Positions 26,193 to 35,100 of a stretch of DNA of 64,000 bases are shown in pieces. Made by a program: the position numbers and the translations under genes. The DNA is from an uncultured Oscillospiraceae bacterium. Lineage in GTDB: Bacteria > Bacillota > Clostridia > Oscillospirales > Oscillospiraceae. The stretch's first letter is position 1. Each line of letters opens with the position of its first letter. Location: the NCBI GenBank assembly GCA_934565415.1, contig CAKTHQ010000002.1:1-64000 (forward strand), given 5' to 3'. The notes under the pieces were generated by a model. That model had not been told where the DNA came from and did not search any database. It saw only the letters and a program-made list of their open reading frames with translations.

Positions 26193-27637
26193 AAATTGCC
26201 ATCTGTGCTTCGGAAGCCGCCCCCTACGCCAAATCCGGCGGTCTTGGGGACGTGATGGAGGCCCTGCCTGCCGCACTGAGCCGCATTGAAGGCAACGAGG
26301 TGGTTCTCTTCCTGCCCTACTACAATAAAATCAAGTCCAATACCGCTTATGTCACGGAGCAGGTGGCCCAATTCCGGGTGCAGATGGGCTGGCGTCAGCA
26401 GTACGCCGGTCTGCGGAAGCTCCTGGACTGCCCCCGGAGCTTCCAGGTCTACTTCCTTGACAACGACTACTACTTCGGCACCCGCACCGGGGCCATCTAC
26501 GGCGACATGGACGACGGCGAGCGATTCGCCTACTTCTCCAAGGCCTGCCTGGATGCCATGGTGACCCTGAAATTCATCCCTGATGTAATCCAGTGCAACG
26601 ACTGGCAGACCGGCATGATTCCCGTGTATCTGAAGGCCAGCTACCGGAATACCCCCCTGAAGGATACCCGCTGTATGTACACCATCCACAACATCGAGTA
26701 TCAGGGCTGGGCCAACAGCAATTTCTTCGACGATATTCTGGGCCTGCCCTGGGAGTACCGGGGCTGCATGGATATGAACGGCTCCGTCAACATGATGAAG
26801 GGCGCCATTGAAACCGCCGACCTGGTAACCACCGTTTCCGAAACCTATGCCAGGGAGCTCATGTATCCCTACTATGCCCACGGGCTGGACGGGATTCTGG
26901 CCCGGAATGCCTGGAAGCTCTCCGGCATCACCAACGGCATCGATACCAACATCTTCAACCCGGAAACGGACAGGAATCTGCCCGCCCACTATTCCGCCTC
27001 TGCCATCCAGCCCGGAAAGGCCCAATGCAAAAAGGCCATCCAGAAGGAGCTGGGGCTGCCCCAGGAGCCGGATGTGCCCCTGATGATTATGATTACCCGC
27101 CTGGCAGGCCACAAGGGTCTGGACCTGCTGTGCTACATTGCCCGGCGGCTTATGTGGGAGGAAAACGCCCAGCTCATCGTTATCGGTACGGGAGAAGCCC
27201 AGTACGAAACCTTCTTCCGGGAGCTGCAGGCCCAATTCCCGGACCAGGTGTCCGCCCAGATTACCTTTAATGTGGGCCTGGCCGCCCGTGTGTACGCCGC
27301 CGGTGACATCTACCTGATGCCCTCCAAGAGCGAGCCCTGCGGCCTGAGCCAGATGAACGCCATGCACTACGGCGCCGTCCCCGTGGTCCACGCCACCGGC
27401 GGCCTGAAGGATACCGTGCCCCCCTGCGACGAATTTGGCCGGGGCGGCCTGGGCTTTACCTTCCAGAGCTACAATGCCGACGACTTCTATGCCTCCCTGA
27501 AGCGCTGCCTGAACCTGTACAACAGCGACCGCCAGGCCTTCGGGGACCTGCAGAAGCGGGATATGGAGCAGGACTTCAGCTGGGATGTTCCCGCCAGAAA
27601 GTATATGGAAGCCTTCCGGAAAATGCTCATCTGGTAA
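26189..27637 (+). CDS. glgA: Glycogen synthase (GlgA)
   Basis: GT5 transferase that extends alpha-1,4-glucan from ADP-glucose. The 482 residues begin KIAICASEAAPYAKSGGLGDV, with the ADP-glucose-binding KxGGLGDV loop (Lys15), and contain NDWQTG and the C-terminal PSKSEPCGLSQMNAM motif with the catalytic Glu. Length is typical. Start overlaps glgD by 4 bases, so it is translationally coupled. No branching enzyme or glycogen phosphorylase is present in the window. Confidence 0.95.
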   Translation: MKIAICASEAAPYAKSGGLGDVMEALPAALSRIEGNEVVLFLPYYNKIKSNTAYVTEQVAQFRVQMGWRQQYAGLRKLLDCPRSFQVYFLDNDYYFGTRTGAIYGDMDDGERFAYFSKACLDAMVTLKFIPDVIQCNDWQTGMIPVYLKASYRNTPLKDTRCMYTIHNIEYQGWANSNFFDDILGLPWEYRGCMDMNGSVNMMKGAIETADLVTTVSETYARELMYPYYAHGLDGILARNAWKLSGITNGIDTNIFNPETDRNLPAHYSASAIQPGKAQCKKAIQKELGLPQEPDVPLMIMITRLAGHKGLDLLCYIARRLMWEENAQLIVIGTGEAQYETFFRELQAQFPDQVSAQITFNVGLAARVYAAGDIYLMPSKSEPCGLSQMNAMHYGAVPVVHATGGLKDTVPPCDEFGRGGLGFTFQSYNADDFYASLKRCLNLYNSDRQAFGDLQKRDMEQDFSWDVPARKYMEAFRKMLIW

Positions 27638-27644
27638 TTTTACC

Positions 27645-27677
27645 AATACCGCCCAAACCACTTGGGCGGTATTTTTT
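27645..27677 (+). terminator. Terminator after glgA
   Basis: AATACCGCCCAA, loop ACCAC, TTGGGCGGTATT, then TTTT. Perfect 12-base stem directly after the glgA stop; the GH13 gene begins 18 bases later and must rely on read-through or another start. Confidence 0.8.
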
Positions 27678-27695
27678 AAGGAGACAAACACACCC

Positions 27696-29537
27696 ATGAG
27701 AATTCTCTTCGACAGCAAGCAGGCGCAGTTCAAGTCCCCGTTCGGGGTCCTGACCCCGGGGGAACGCTGCACCCTGCATATTCATATCCCCGCAGCCGTC
27801 CAGACAAAGGCCGTGCAGATTGTGCTGTGCGACCAGAGCCAGGCGGAAATGGGCGTTACCCCCATGCAGTACGAAAAAACGGAGGGTCCCTACGAGTATT
27901 GGCGGGGAGAATTCTCCTTCCGGGAGCGGGGGCTGTACTTTTACTACTTCCGCATCACGGACCCCCACGGCACCTTCCGGCTCTTTAAGGAGGGGGACGA
28001 TGCCAATATGGAATCCGGGGACCTGTGGCAGGTCAGCTGCATTCCGGAGGACTTCTATACCCCCGAATGGGCCAAGGGCGCCATCATCTACCAGGTCTTT
28101 CCGGACCGGTTTTACAAAAGCGGGAACCCGGATCTGTGGGGAAAACTGGGCCCCTATACCGTCCACCGGGACTGGTACGAGGATGTGGACTGGCGGCCGG
28201 ACAGCCAGGGCAGAATTTTAAACAACGATTTTTACGGCGGCAACTTTAGAGGCATTGCCGAAAAGATGGACTACATTGCCTCCCTGGGCACCACCATACT
28301 GTACCTGAACCCCATCAGCAAAAGCTTCTCCTCCCACCGCTACGATACCGGGGATTACAAAACCCCGGACCCCATGCTGGGCACGGAAAGCGACTTCCAG
28401 GCCCTTTGCCGGGCGGCCCACAGCCGGGGCATCCGGGTGATCCTGGACGGGGTATACTCCCACACCGGCTCCGACAGCCTGTACTTCGACCGGGAGCGGA
28501 CCTTCGGCGGCAACGGCGCCTACTGCCGGCAGGACAGCCCCTACTACAGCTGGTACACCTTCTACCAGTGGCCCAACAGCTACAATTCCTGGTGGGGCTT
28601 TGATACTCTGCCCACCGTCAACAAAATGGACGGCAGCTTCCTGGACTATATCGTAAGGGATGAGGACAGCGTGGTGGCCCACTGGCTGAAGCTGGGAGCC
28701 GACGGCTTCCGGCTGGATGTGGCCGACGAGCTGCCGGATGCCTTTATTGCCCTGCTGAAAGAGCGCATCCGGGAAATCAAGCCCGACGCTCTTTTGATGG
28801 GCGAAGTGTGGGAGGATGCCTCCAACAAAGTCGCCTATGATGTTCGCCGCCGGTACTTTGTGGATGGGGAGCTGGACAGCGTCATGAACTACCCCTTCCG
28901 CACCGCCATCCTGAACTTTATGCGGGGCCGGGACAGCGGCCACGAATTAAAAAACACCGTTATGTCCATCGTGGAAAATTATCCCCCCCAGGTGGTTGCC
29001 TGCAATATGAACCTGCTGGGTACCCACGACACCCCCCGGATTCTCACCGCCCTGGTGGACGACTTTGACGGCAGCCGGGAGGAAAAGGCCGCCCGGCGCC
29101 TGAGTAAAAACCAGATGGAGGTAGCCAAGGACCGGCTGCAAATGGCGGCCTTCCTGCAGTTTACCCTCCCCGGCAGCCCCAGTGTCTACTACGGGGACGA
29201 GACCCTGATGGAGGGCTACAAAGATCCCTTTAACCGCCGGACCTACCCCTGGGGCCGGGAGGACAAAGACATCCTCAGCTTCTTCCGGCACCTGGGCCGC
29301 CTGCGCAAGGAGCGGGAAGAGCTGCGGCTGGGCGACATCCGCTTCTTTGCCGCCGGGGACAAGCACCTGAGCTATACCCGCAGCTACGAAGGGAAAACCA
29401 GCAAAATTTATGTAAACCGAAGCGGCGACCCCTGGGAAATTGAAGAAGGGAATGTGCTCATGGGCAAATTCCTGGATACCGTAGCCTACGACCGGCTGGT
29501 GCTGGCCCCCAGAGGCTTCTGCATAGTGGAGGTATAA
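27696..29537 (+). CDS. GH13 alpha-glucan hydrolase (neopullulanase/cyclomaltodextrinase-like)
   Basis: Cytoplasmic alpha-amylase family enzyme of 613 residues without a signal peptide. A beta-sandwich N-domain (about 1-120) precedes the (beta/alpha)8 barrel, which starts IIYQVFPDRF. Catalytic residues are all present: nucleophile Asp341 in DGFRLDVADE, acid/base Glu370 in MGEVWED and Asp445 in LLGTHDTPR. N-domain plus barrel is the layout of GH13_20 enzymes that open alpha-1,4 (and alpha-1,6) oligosaccharides. The context suggests turnover of glycogen or imported maltodextrin. AAGGAG lies 14-18 bases before the ATG. Confidence 0.85.
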   Translation: MRILFDSKQAQFKSPFGVLTPGERCTLHIHIPAAVQTKAVQIVLCDQSQAEMGVTPMQYEKTEGPYEYWRGEFSFRERGLYFYYFRITDPHGTFRLFKEGDDANMESGDLWQVSCIPEDFYTPEWAKGAIIYQVFPDRFYKSGNPDLWGKLGPYTVHRDWYEDVDWRPDSQGRILNNDFYGGNFRGIAEKMDYIASLGTTILYLNPISKSFSSHRYDTGDYKTPDPMLGTESDFQALCRAAHSRGIRVILDGVYSHTGSDSLYFDRERTFGGNGAYCRQDSPYYSWYTFYQWPNSYNSWWGFDTLPTVNKMDGSFLDYIVRDEDSVVAHWLKLGADGFRLDVADELPDAFIALLKERIREIKPDALLMGEVWEDASNKVAYDVRRRYFVDGELDSVMNYPFRTAILNFMRGRDSGHELKNTVMSIVENYPPQVVACNMNLLGTHDTPRILTALVDDFDGSREEKAARRLSKNQMEVAKDRLQMAAFLQFTLPGSPSVYYGDETLMEGYKDPFNRRTYPWGREDKDILSFFRHLGRLRKEREELRLGDIRFFAAGDKHLSYTRSYEGKTSKIYVNRSGDPWEIEEGNVLMGKFLDTVAYDRLVLAPRGFCIVEV

Positions 29538-29540
29538 AGC

Positions 29541-29711
29541 ATGGAATACTTTCTCTCCGGCTACTGCCGGTGCATGGATGCCAGCCGCAAGGTGCTGCTG
29601 GAAACGGAAGCTGACGGCAGCTTCGAGGCTGATTGCAACTTTGGCGCCTGTCCCTACGAAAGCGAGTGCTGCATCGCCGCCGAAATCCGGGAAAAGCTGA
29701 ACATCGGCTGA
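29541..29711 (+). CDS. Small Cys-rich protein of unknown function
   Basis: A 56-residue acidic protein with six cysteines in two clusters: GYCRCMD near the start and DCNFGACPYESECC in the middle-to-C-terminal part. The latter spacing suggests metal binding or an Fe-S or zinc site. The gene begins 3 bases after the GH13 stop, and GGAGG (29528-29532) lies inside the last codons of that gene, which argues for real, coupled translation. No family is recognised. Confidence 0.65.
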   Translation: MEYFLSGYCRCMDASRKVLLETEADGSFEADCNFGACPYESECCIAAEIREKLNIG

Positions 29712-29749
29712 TTTTCCCCCGGGAAATTTCCCGTTTTCGGGACGGTTGC

Positions 29750-29826
29750 AAAATAATATGCTCCCCATAGAGTAGACCCTCGAAATAACAAAAATTCGAG
29801 ACGACTCCATGGGGAGCATTATTTTA
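29750..29826. terminator. Long two-stem hairpin between convergent genes
   Basis: The outer stem AAAATAAT-TGCTCCCCAT pairs with ATGGGGAGCATTATTTT; the inner stem CTCGAA-10-TTCGAG; about 8-10 unpaired bases on each side between them. A- and T-runs on both ends fit a bidirectional terminator, although the two-stem shape is unusually elaborate. Confidence 0.65.
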
Positions 29827-29834
29827 CAGCAGAT

Positions 29835-30488
29835 TCAGCTTTCCCCGGGCACAAACAGCCGGAAGATCTTTAAAATCTGTCCGCTGGCCAGCCAGGCCGG
29901 CAGGGCAAAGCCCCACAGCAGCAGCAGAATAGCGGCTCTGGCCACGATTTCAAAGGGCACCAGGATGCAGAAGGCCCCTTCCGCAGCCCAAATCAGCCAA
30001 ACGCAGATCATTCGCCCGGGGGCACAGAAAGCCATGGCAAAGGCATTTTTCAGAATGTTCCCCAGGGTGTTTTGGAAATAGGCCTGGATGGGAATGGCCA
30101 GGGTCAGAATCACCGCCACGGCCACGGCCAGAAGAATGGCCAGGAAAGAATACAGGGTTTGCAGGCCCCCGGCCATGGTTCCGGCCAGACGCCAATCCAA
30201 AAATACCACGGCTCCAAACAGGACCGCCAGCAGCCACAGGGCCGTTGCCTGGAGAAAATTTTCCCTGAAGGACCGGAAAAAGGTTTTTGCCACCGGTGCA
30301 TCCCCATCCCGGACATATCGCAGCAGTACCGCATAGGCTGCGCTGGAGGAAGCCCCCAGGGTAAGTACCGGCAGGGAGGTTACCAGCCACAAAAGATTTA
30401 AAATCAGCAGATCGGTAAAAAGCTGGGATAGGTTCCGGACCCGCTCCATAGGGGCGGGTTTTTGCTTTTTCGGTGTTTCCAAGGTCAC
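29835..30488 (-). CDS. YesL family (DUF624) membrane protein
   Basis: A 217-residue paralogue of the protein at 2206, with about five membrane segments and the conserved LLILNLLWLVTSLPVLTLGASS start and FQNTLGNILKNAFAMAF segment. GTG start with an AAGGGGAG box. It follows the binding-protein gene by 13 bases, so the two are one operon; this pairing recurs around sugar ABC systems in Firmicutes. Function unknown. Confidence 0.8.
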   Translation of the reverse strand: MTLETPKKQKPAPMERVRNLSQLFTDLLILNLLWLVTSLPVLTLGASSSAAYAVLLRYVRDGDAPVAKTFFRSFRENFLQATALWLLAVLFGAVVFLDWRLAGTMAGGLQTLYSFLAILLAVAVAVILTLAIPIQAYFQNTLGNILKNAFAMAFCAPGRMICVWLIWAAEGAFCILVPFEIVARAAILLLLWGFALPAWLASGQILKIFRLFVPGES

Positions 30489-30501
30489 TTCTCCCCTTTC
30501 G

Positions 30502-31902
30502 TTATTTTACAAGAATGTCCAGCTGACGGCTGACGGCGGTTTTGAAGGAGGCAATGGCTTCCTTCCGGGTCATTGTCCCTTCGGCATAGGCCCGGACCGC
30601 CTCCCGCCATAGGGTGTTGATGGTCTCGTCGTACTGGGTAAGGTTCTTCCCGTTGGCATACCGGTTGGCGGGAACGAATACATCAAACATATTCTGTCCC
30701 CCCAAAAACTTCATGGAGCCGTCGGAAGCGGTCATGACGGTGCCGGAGGCCACGGTATCCTTGGTGCCCCCGGGGCCGTTCAGGCTGCCGTTTGCCCAGG
30801 CGTATTGCAGGGATGCTTCGCCGCAGTCCAGGGTAATCCACCTGAGGATGTCCGCCACCACCTGCTGCTTTTCGGAGCCCACGCAGCTTTTGTTGGCCAG
30901 AATCCAGGTACCGCCCCAGAAGAAGCCCACGTTGGCGGTACATACCGCCCAGTCCCCGGCGGAGGAGGCCTCCCCCTCCCCGGAATTGGGGGCAATGGAG
31001 TAGTTCAGCAGCCAGGCCGGGCCGTAAAAGCCGAAAACCCCGCTGTTCTTTTTCATATCGGCGTACCAGTCCTCGGACCAGTCCTCGGTATCGTGGTGAT
31101 AGCCGCCATCCATCAGCTTTTTGGACAGGTCCAGGAATTCCTCCCGCTTGGGGTCGATGTTCAAAACCCCGTCCACGATCCAGCCCGTGGGGGAGGAATT
31201 TTCCACTGCGTGCCAGATGTCCCCGTCCCCGGAGACAATGGCGTAGCCCTTCTTTTTCAGCTTTTCGGCAGCCTGGAAAAAGCTGTCCCAGCGGTTCGTC
31301 CCGGCGCCGATAACCTTGGCAATCTCCTCCGGGTCATCGGTGCCGAATACCTCCTGGGCAATGGACCGGCGGTAAATAAAGGCGCCGCCGGTGGACTGGT
31401 AGCCCAGGCCCACAATTTTACCGTCCGAGGGGCGGGTACCCACCTCTACGGTATAGGGGGCAATGTCCGCCGCCTCAAGGGCGGAGGATACATCCAGCCC
31501 CAGGTCCTCGTAAGCGGCAGCGTATCCGGCCCCATTCCCCTGGCAGTACTTCAGGGCAAAGGCGGCTTCGGCGCAATAAATATCCGGGGCTTCCTCGCCC
31601 CCTGCCTCCAGGGCCCGGTCCAGGGCGGGCTGATATTTCCCGTCGGTGGTGGAGACGATGGTCACCTTTATATCAAACTTTTCCGCCGCATCCGGGTGGG
31701 TTTCCATGTACTTATTCACCATACCGGGGACCTCGTCCGTAAAGGACATTACCCGGATGACGGTTTTCGCGGCGGCAGTGGGTACCGTAACCGGCATGGT
31801 TTCGATATAGGTCTCGGATTCATCCGTCGTGCTTCCGCCGGAACAGGCGCACAGGCCAAACACAAGCAGAACGGCAAGAAGCATGGCCAGGGATTTTTTC
31901 AT
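30502..31902 (-). CDS. Orphan sugar ABC solute-binding lipoprotein
   Basis: A 466-residue lipoprotein: signal peptide with FGLCAC lipobox (Cys about 20), short acidic linker, family-1 solute-binding fold. It is a distant paralogue of the binding protein at 39466: both share a YRRSIA(Q/K)(E/D)V(F/L)GTDDP(E/D) segment, a C-terminal (F)FWGGTW and FLGGQN. ATG 31902 has an AAGGAGG box. No permease genes accompany it, only the YesL-like gene, so it may feed the permeases at 40974-42821 or be a sensor. Confidence 0.82.
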   Translation of the reverse strand: MKKSLAMLLAVLLVFGLCACSGGSTTDESETYIETMPVTVPTAAAKTVIRVMSFTDEVPGMVNKYMETHPDAAEKFDIKVTIVSTTDGKYQPALDRALEAGGEEAPDIYCAEAAFALKYCQGNGAGYAAAYEDLGLDVSSALEAADIAPYTVEVGTRPSDGKIVGLGYQSTGGAFIYRRSIAQEVFGTDDPEEIAKVIGAGTNRWDSFFQAAEKLKKKGYAIVSGDGDIWHAVENSSPTGWIVDGVLNIDPKREEFLDLSKKLMDGGYHHDTEDWSEDWYADMKKNSGVFGFYGPAWLLNYSIAPNSGEGEASSAGDWAVCTANVGFFWGGTWILANKSCVGSEKQQVVADILRWITLDCGEASLQYAWANGSLNGPGGTKDTVASGTVMTASDGSMKFLGGQNMFDVFVPANRYANGKNLTQYDETINTLWREAVRAYAEGTMTRKEAIASFKTAVSRQLDILVK

Positions 31903-32089
31903 TGTCTTCCTCCTTCGTTTCGAATGCGAACTTGCTCTTTCCAAATGGTTTTCGGTACAATTATATAGCGTTTCATTAAAATATCAAGCAAACATTTTGT
32001 GTAGGCGTAGGACAAATCGGGCCGGGTGTCATGGCTTTTTCCCGGGAAGCAGAGATATGCAAAACCTTTTCAATTTTCCAAACTCTTTC

Positions 32090-32118
32090 TTGCGCATAGT
32101 TATTTTCTATGATACAAT
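32090..32118 (+). promoter_or_regulatory. Promoter of the large secreted protein
   Basis: TTGCGC (32090-32095), 17 bases, TACAAT (32113-32118), about 53 bases before the start codon. It is divergent from the binding-protein gene. Confidence 0.55.
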
Positions 32119-32170
32119 AAAGCCACCACAAAAAAGGAAGGACTTTCCAAAAAGCAAAGGAGGATACAAG

Positions 32171-35100
32171 ATGAAAAAACGAATGCTGGCCCTGCTGCTG
32201 GTGCTTGCCATGCTGCTGCCCATGCTCCCTATGGGGACCCTGGCAGAGGAAACCGGCGAGGTAGCGGAAGAGGCTGCCGCGGCGGCGGCCAATATCAGTG
32301 CCCAATACGGCATTGTGGAAAACGAGTACGGCGACCGGCAGGTGAAGGTCGTTGCCAACCTGGAAACTGACGGTCATTATTGGCTGGTGGCCGCAGGCTA
32401 CGGCAGCGACGGCCGGATGCTGGATTCCAACTGTAACATACATAATTTCTACCTGGATGCCAACGACTACGCCCGGGTAACCGTATTCGCACTGGACAGC
32501 CGTAACAACCTGCTGGCCTATGCCGACGCGGAAGAAACCACCTTTGCCTCGGACAGCCAGGGGAGGAACACCCCGGGGAACCCCACTGAGGAGACCGAGG
32601 AAACCCTCCCGGAGGCCACGGAGGAAACCCTCCCGGAGACCACCGAGGAGACCCTCCCGGAAACCACCGAAGAAACGGTCCCGGAAACCACGGAAGAAAC
32701 CGTCCCCGAAACCACCGAGGAGCCTCTGCCCGAAACGACGGAAGAGCCTGACCGGGCACTGACCGAGGAAGAAGCCGCCGCGGGGGACTACTATGTGGCC
32801 CCGGAGGGGGCGGAGCTGCTGGAGGGGGCGGAGGCCCAGGCGCTGGCCCAGGTCATCGGTACTGAAAAGGGCAGCAAAACCCGCACGGCCACCTTTACCG
32901 GCCTGGCCCCCAACCGGGAATACCTGTTTCTTTCCAGCACATCGGCCAATTTCTATTCTGCCATTGACCCCCAAAATCTGCAGTACATCGCCGCTGCCCG
33001 TTCCGATCACCATGGGGACCTGACCGTTGACTACCTTCCCCGGACCGATGTAAAAACCGTTGTCCAGCTCTATGGCCCGGAAAAGCTGACGGTCACCCCG
33101 GAAAGTGACTATATTACCCTCCGCCAGGGCCAGAGCCAGACCCTGGAGTTTAAGAGCAATTACGAAAGTGCACAGTGGTATACTACGCTCCCTGTAGAAG
33201 GGGCTACCGACTATGTATCGCTGGAGTATGAATACCGTACATTCCAGGTCAGGCTGAAAGAGGGAATGCCGACACCGACGGAGCCCTTCAGCTGCTATTT
33301 CCGCGTTGTGTTTGAGGAAAGGGAAACCAAGCAGGAAGCCTCTGCCATGGTCCGGGTGGACTACATTCCCGAGGATGTAAAGGCCGTAGGCGCCTCCCTG
33401 GGGGAGACCGCCGTAACCCGGAACCTGTACGACAAAAATCCCACGGAGCTGCCCATCTTCCTGAACCTGGAGCGGCAGACGGCAGCCCCGGAGGAGCCGG
33501 TGGTTTCCGAACAGGCGGCCCTGGACGACGCTCCGGACAATACAGGGATGATCACCGGCGTGGAGTTCGCCGAGGGCACCCCCGAGCTGGTAAAAAAATT
33601 CTTTACGGTTTCCGTCAAGAACGACCATACCCTGCTGCTGGGAACCCGGATTGACTACTACAAGTACTTGGACGAGGACCCGGAGCTGATGCGGGACATC
33701 CAGGCCCTGAAGAGCAGCTACCCGAACCTGAGATTCCGGCTGACCGTTGACGGCCAGGAGGAACCTATTCTGACTTCCAACGCCCTGAAGCTGACGGTTC
33801 AGAAAAAGCTGCCGGAGCCAAGGTTCAACCCCATCACCCTGAATCCCTATTATAAGCCTTATGTGAACGCCATCACCCCCGACGGGGAATCGTTTGTATT
33901 TTTAGAGTTCGATGCCGGCAGTTTGCCGGTTCTTGGAGCCCCTGATATGTTTCGGCTGTATTCGGATGTCACCAAGGCGGCCTCCGGCAGCGTAAAGTTT
34001 AAATTCGGCCTTAATACACACTTCGATAACGAATATAATGTCCCCATAACCGCCACCGTCCCCGTTAAAATCGATGTAACGCCTCCGGCCCTGAAGCTGG
34101 GCAGCACCAGCCTGACCGTAAGCTCTGTTGGAGCCCTGGATGAGGCCATCCCCATTACCTGCAGCACCAAGGGCCTGGAAATGGAGAACCTGTGGATTCG
34201 CAATGTGACCCTCTCCGGCGACGGCGCGGAGTACTACACCGCCCTCTACGACCAGGGCTATCTGCGGCTGCTGTCCACCCCCACCCAAGACCTGCGCCCC
34301 GCCGGGAAGCACACCCTGACGGTGACCCTTTTGGTAGGCATGTGGAGCAAGACCATTGACCTGAAACTCACCATCAACAGCAAGGACCCCACCGTCCGGC
34401 TGAGCAATCGCGCCATCAGCATCAATACCGCCGCCAGTGCCAACGAAGGGGGCCAGGTTTCTTACACCCTTTCCGGCCTGACGGCCCCCCTGGACCTGAC
34501 TGCCGAAGCCCTGGAAGAGAACGCCCCCCTGCAGGTACATCTGAACGAAACCAAGCGGGACATGGACAAAGGCATCCAGGGCGGCCAGATCGGCATCCTG
34601 CCGGATGCGGGCGCCACCGGCACCTACACCGTGGCGCTGAAAGCCGGGGAGAAGGTCCTGGCCACTGTAAAGGTGACCCTGACCACGGCCAAGCCCAGCG
34701 TCTCTCTGTCCGTCGTGGGCACCATTACCAATACGGACGACAATACCTGGGTAAAGGTAAATACCCGCTTCCAGAACACCTCCGGCGGCCTGGCTGATTC
34801 CAAGTGGACCGTCCGGGAAACCGCCGGGGAGAAAAAGGATGTGACGTACCTCTTCCGCATCAGCCACGCCTCCGACGGCGAATACTGGGTGCTGCGGAGC
34901 AGACCCGATACCCTGATCCCCGCCGGAACCTACGCCCTGACCTATACCGCCGACTGGCAGGATACCACCATCCGGAAGACCGTAAACTTCACCGTCAAGA
35001 AAACCTCCAACCCCCTGAGCCTCAGCGGTAAGCTGAACTACCTGGACAGCTCCTCCTCCCTGAAGGTTTCCACCATCGTGGTCAAGTACGGCATGAAGGA

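Noticed and set aside
32592..32747. CRISPR or satellite DNA
   Set aside because: The 24-base repeats are in frame inside the secreted-protein gene and encode EETLPETT units.
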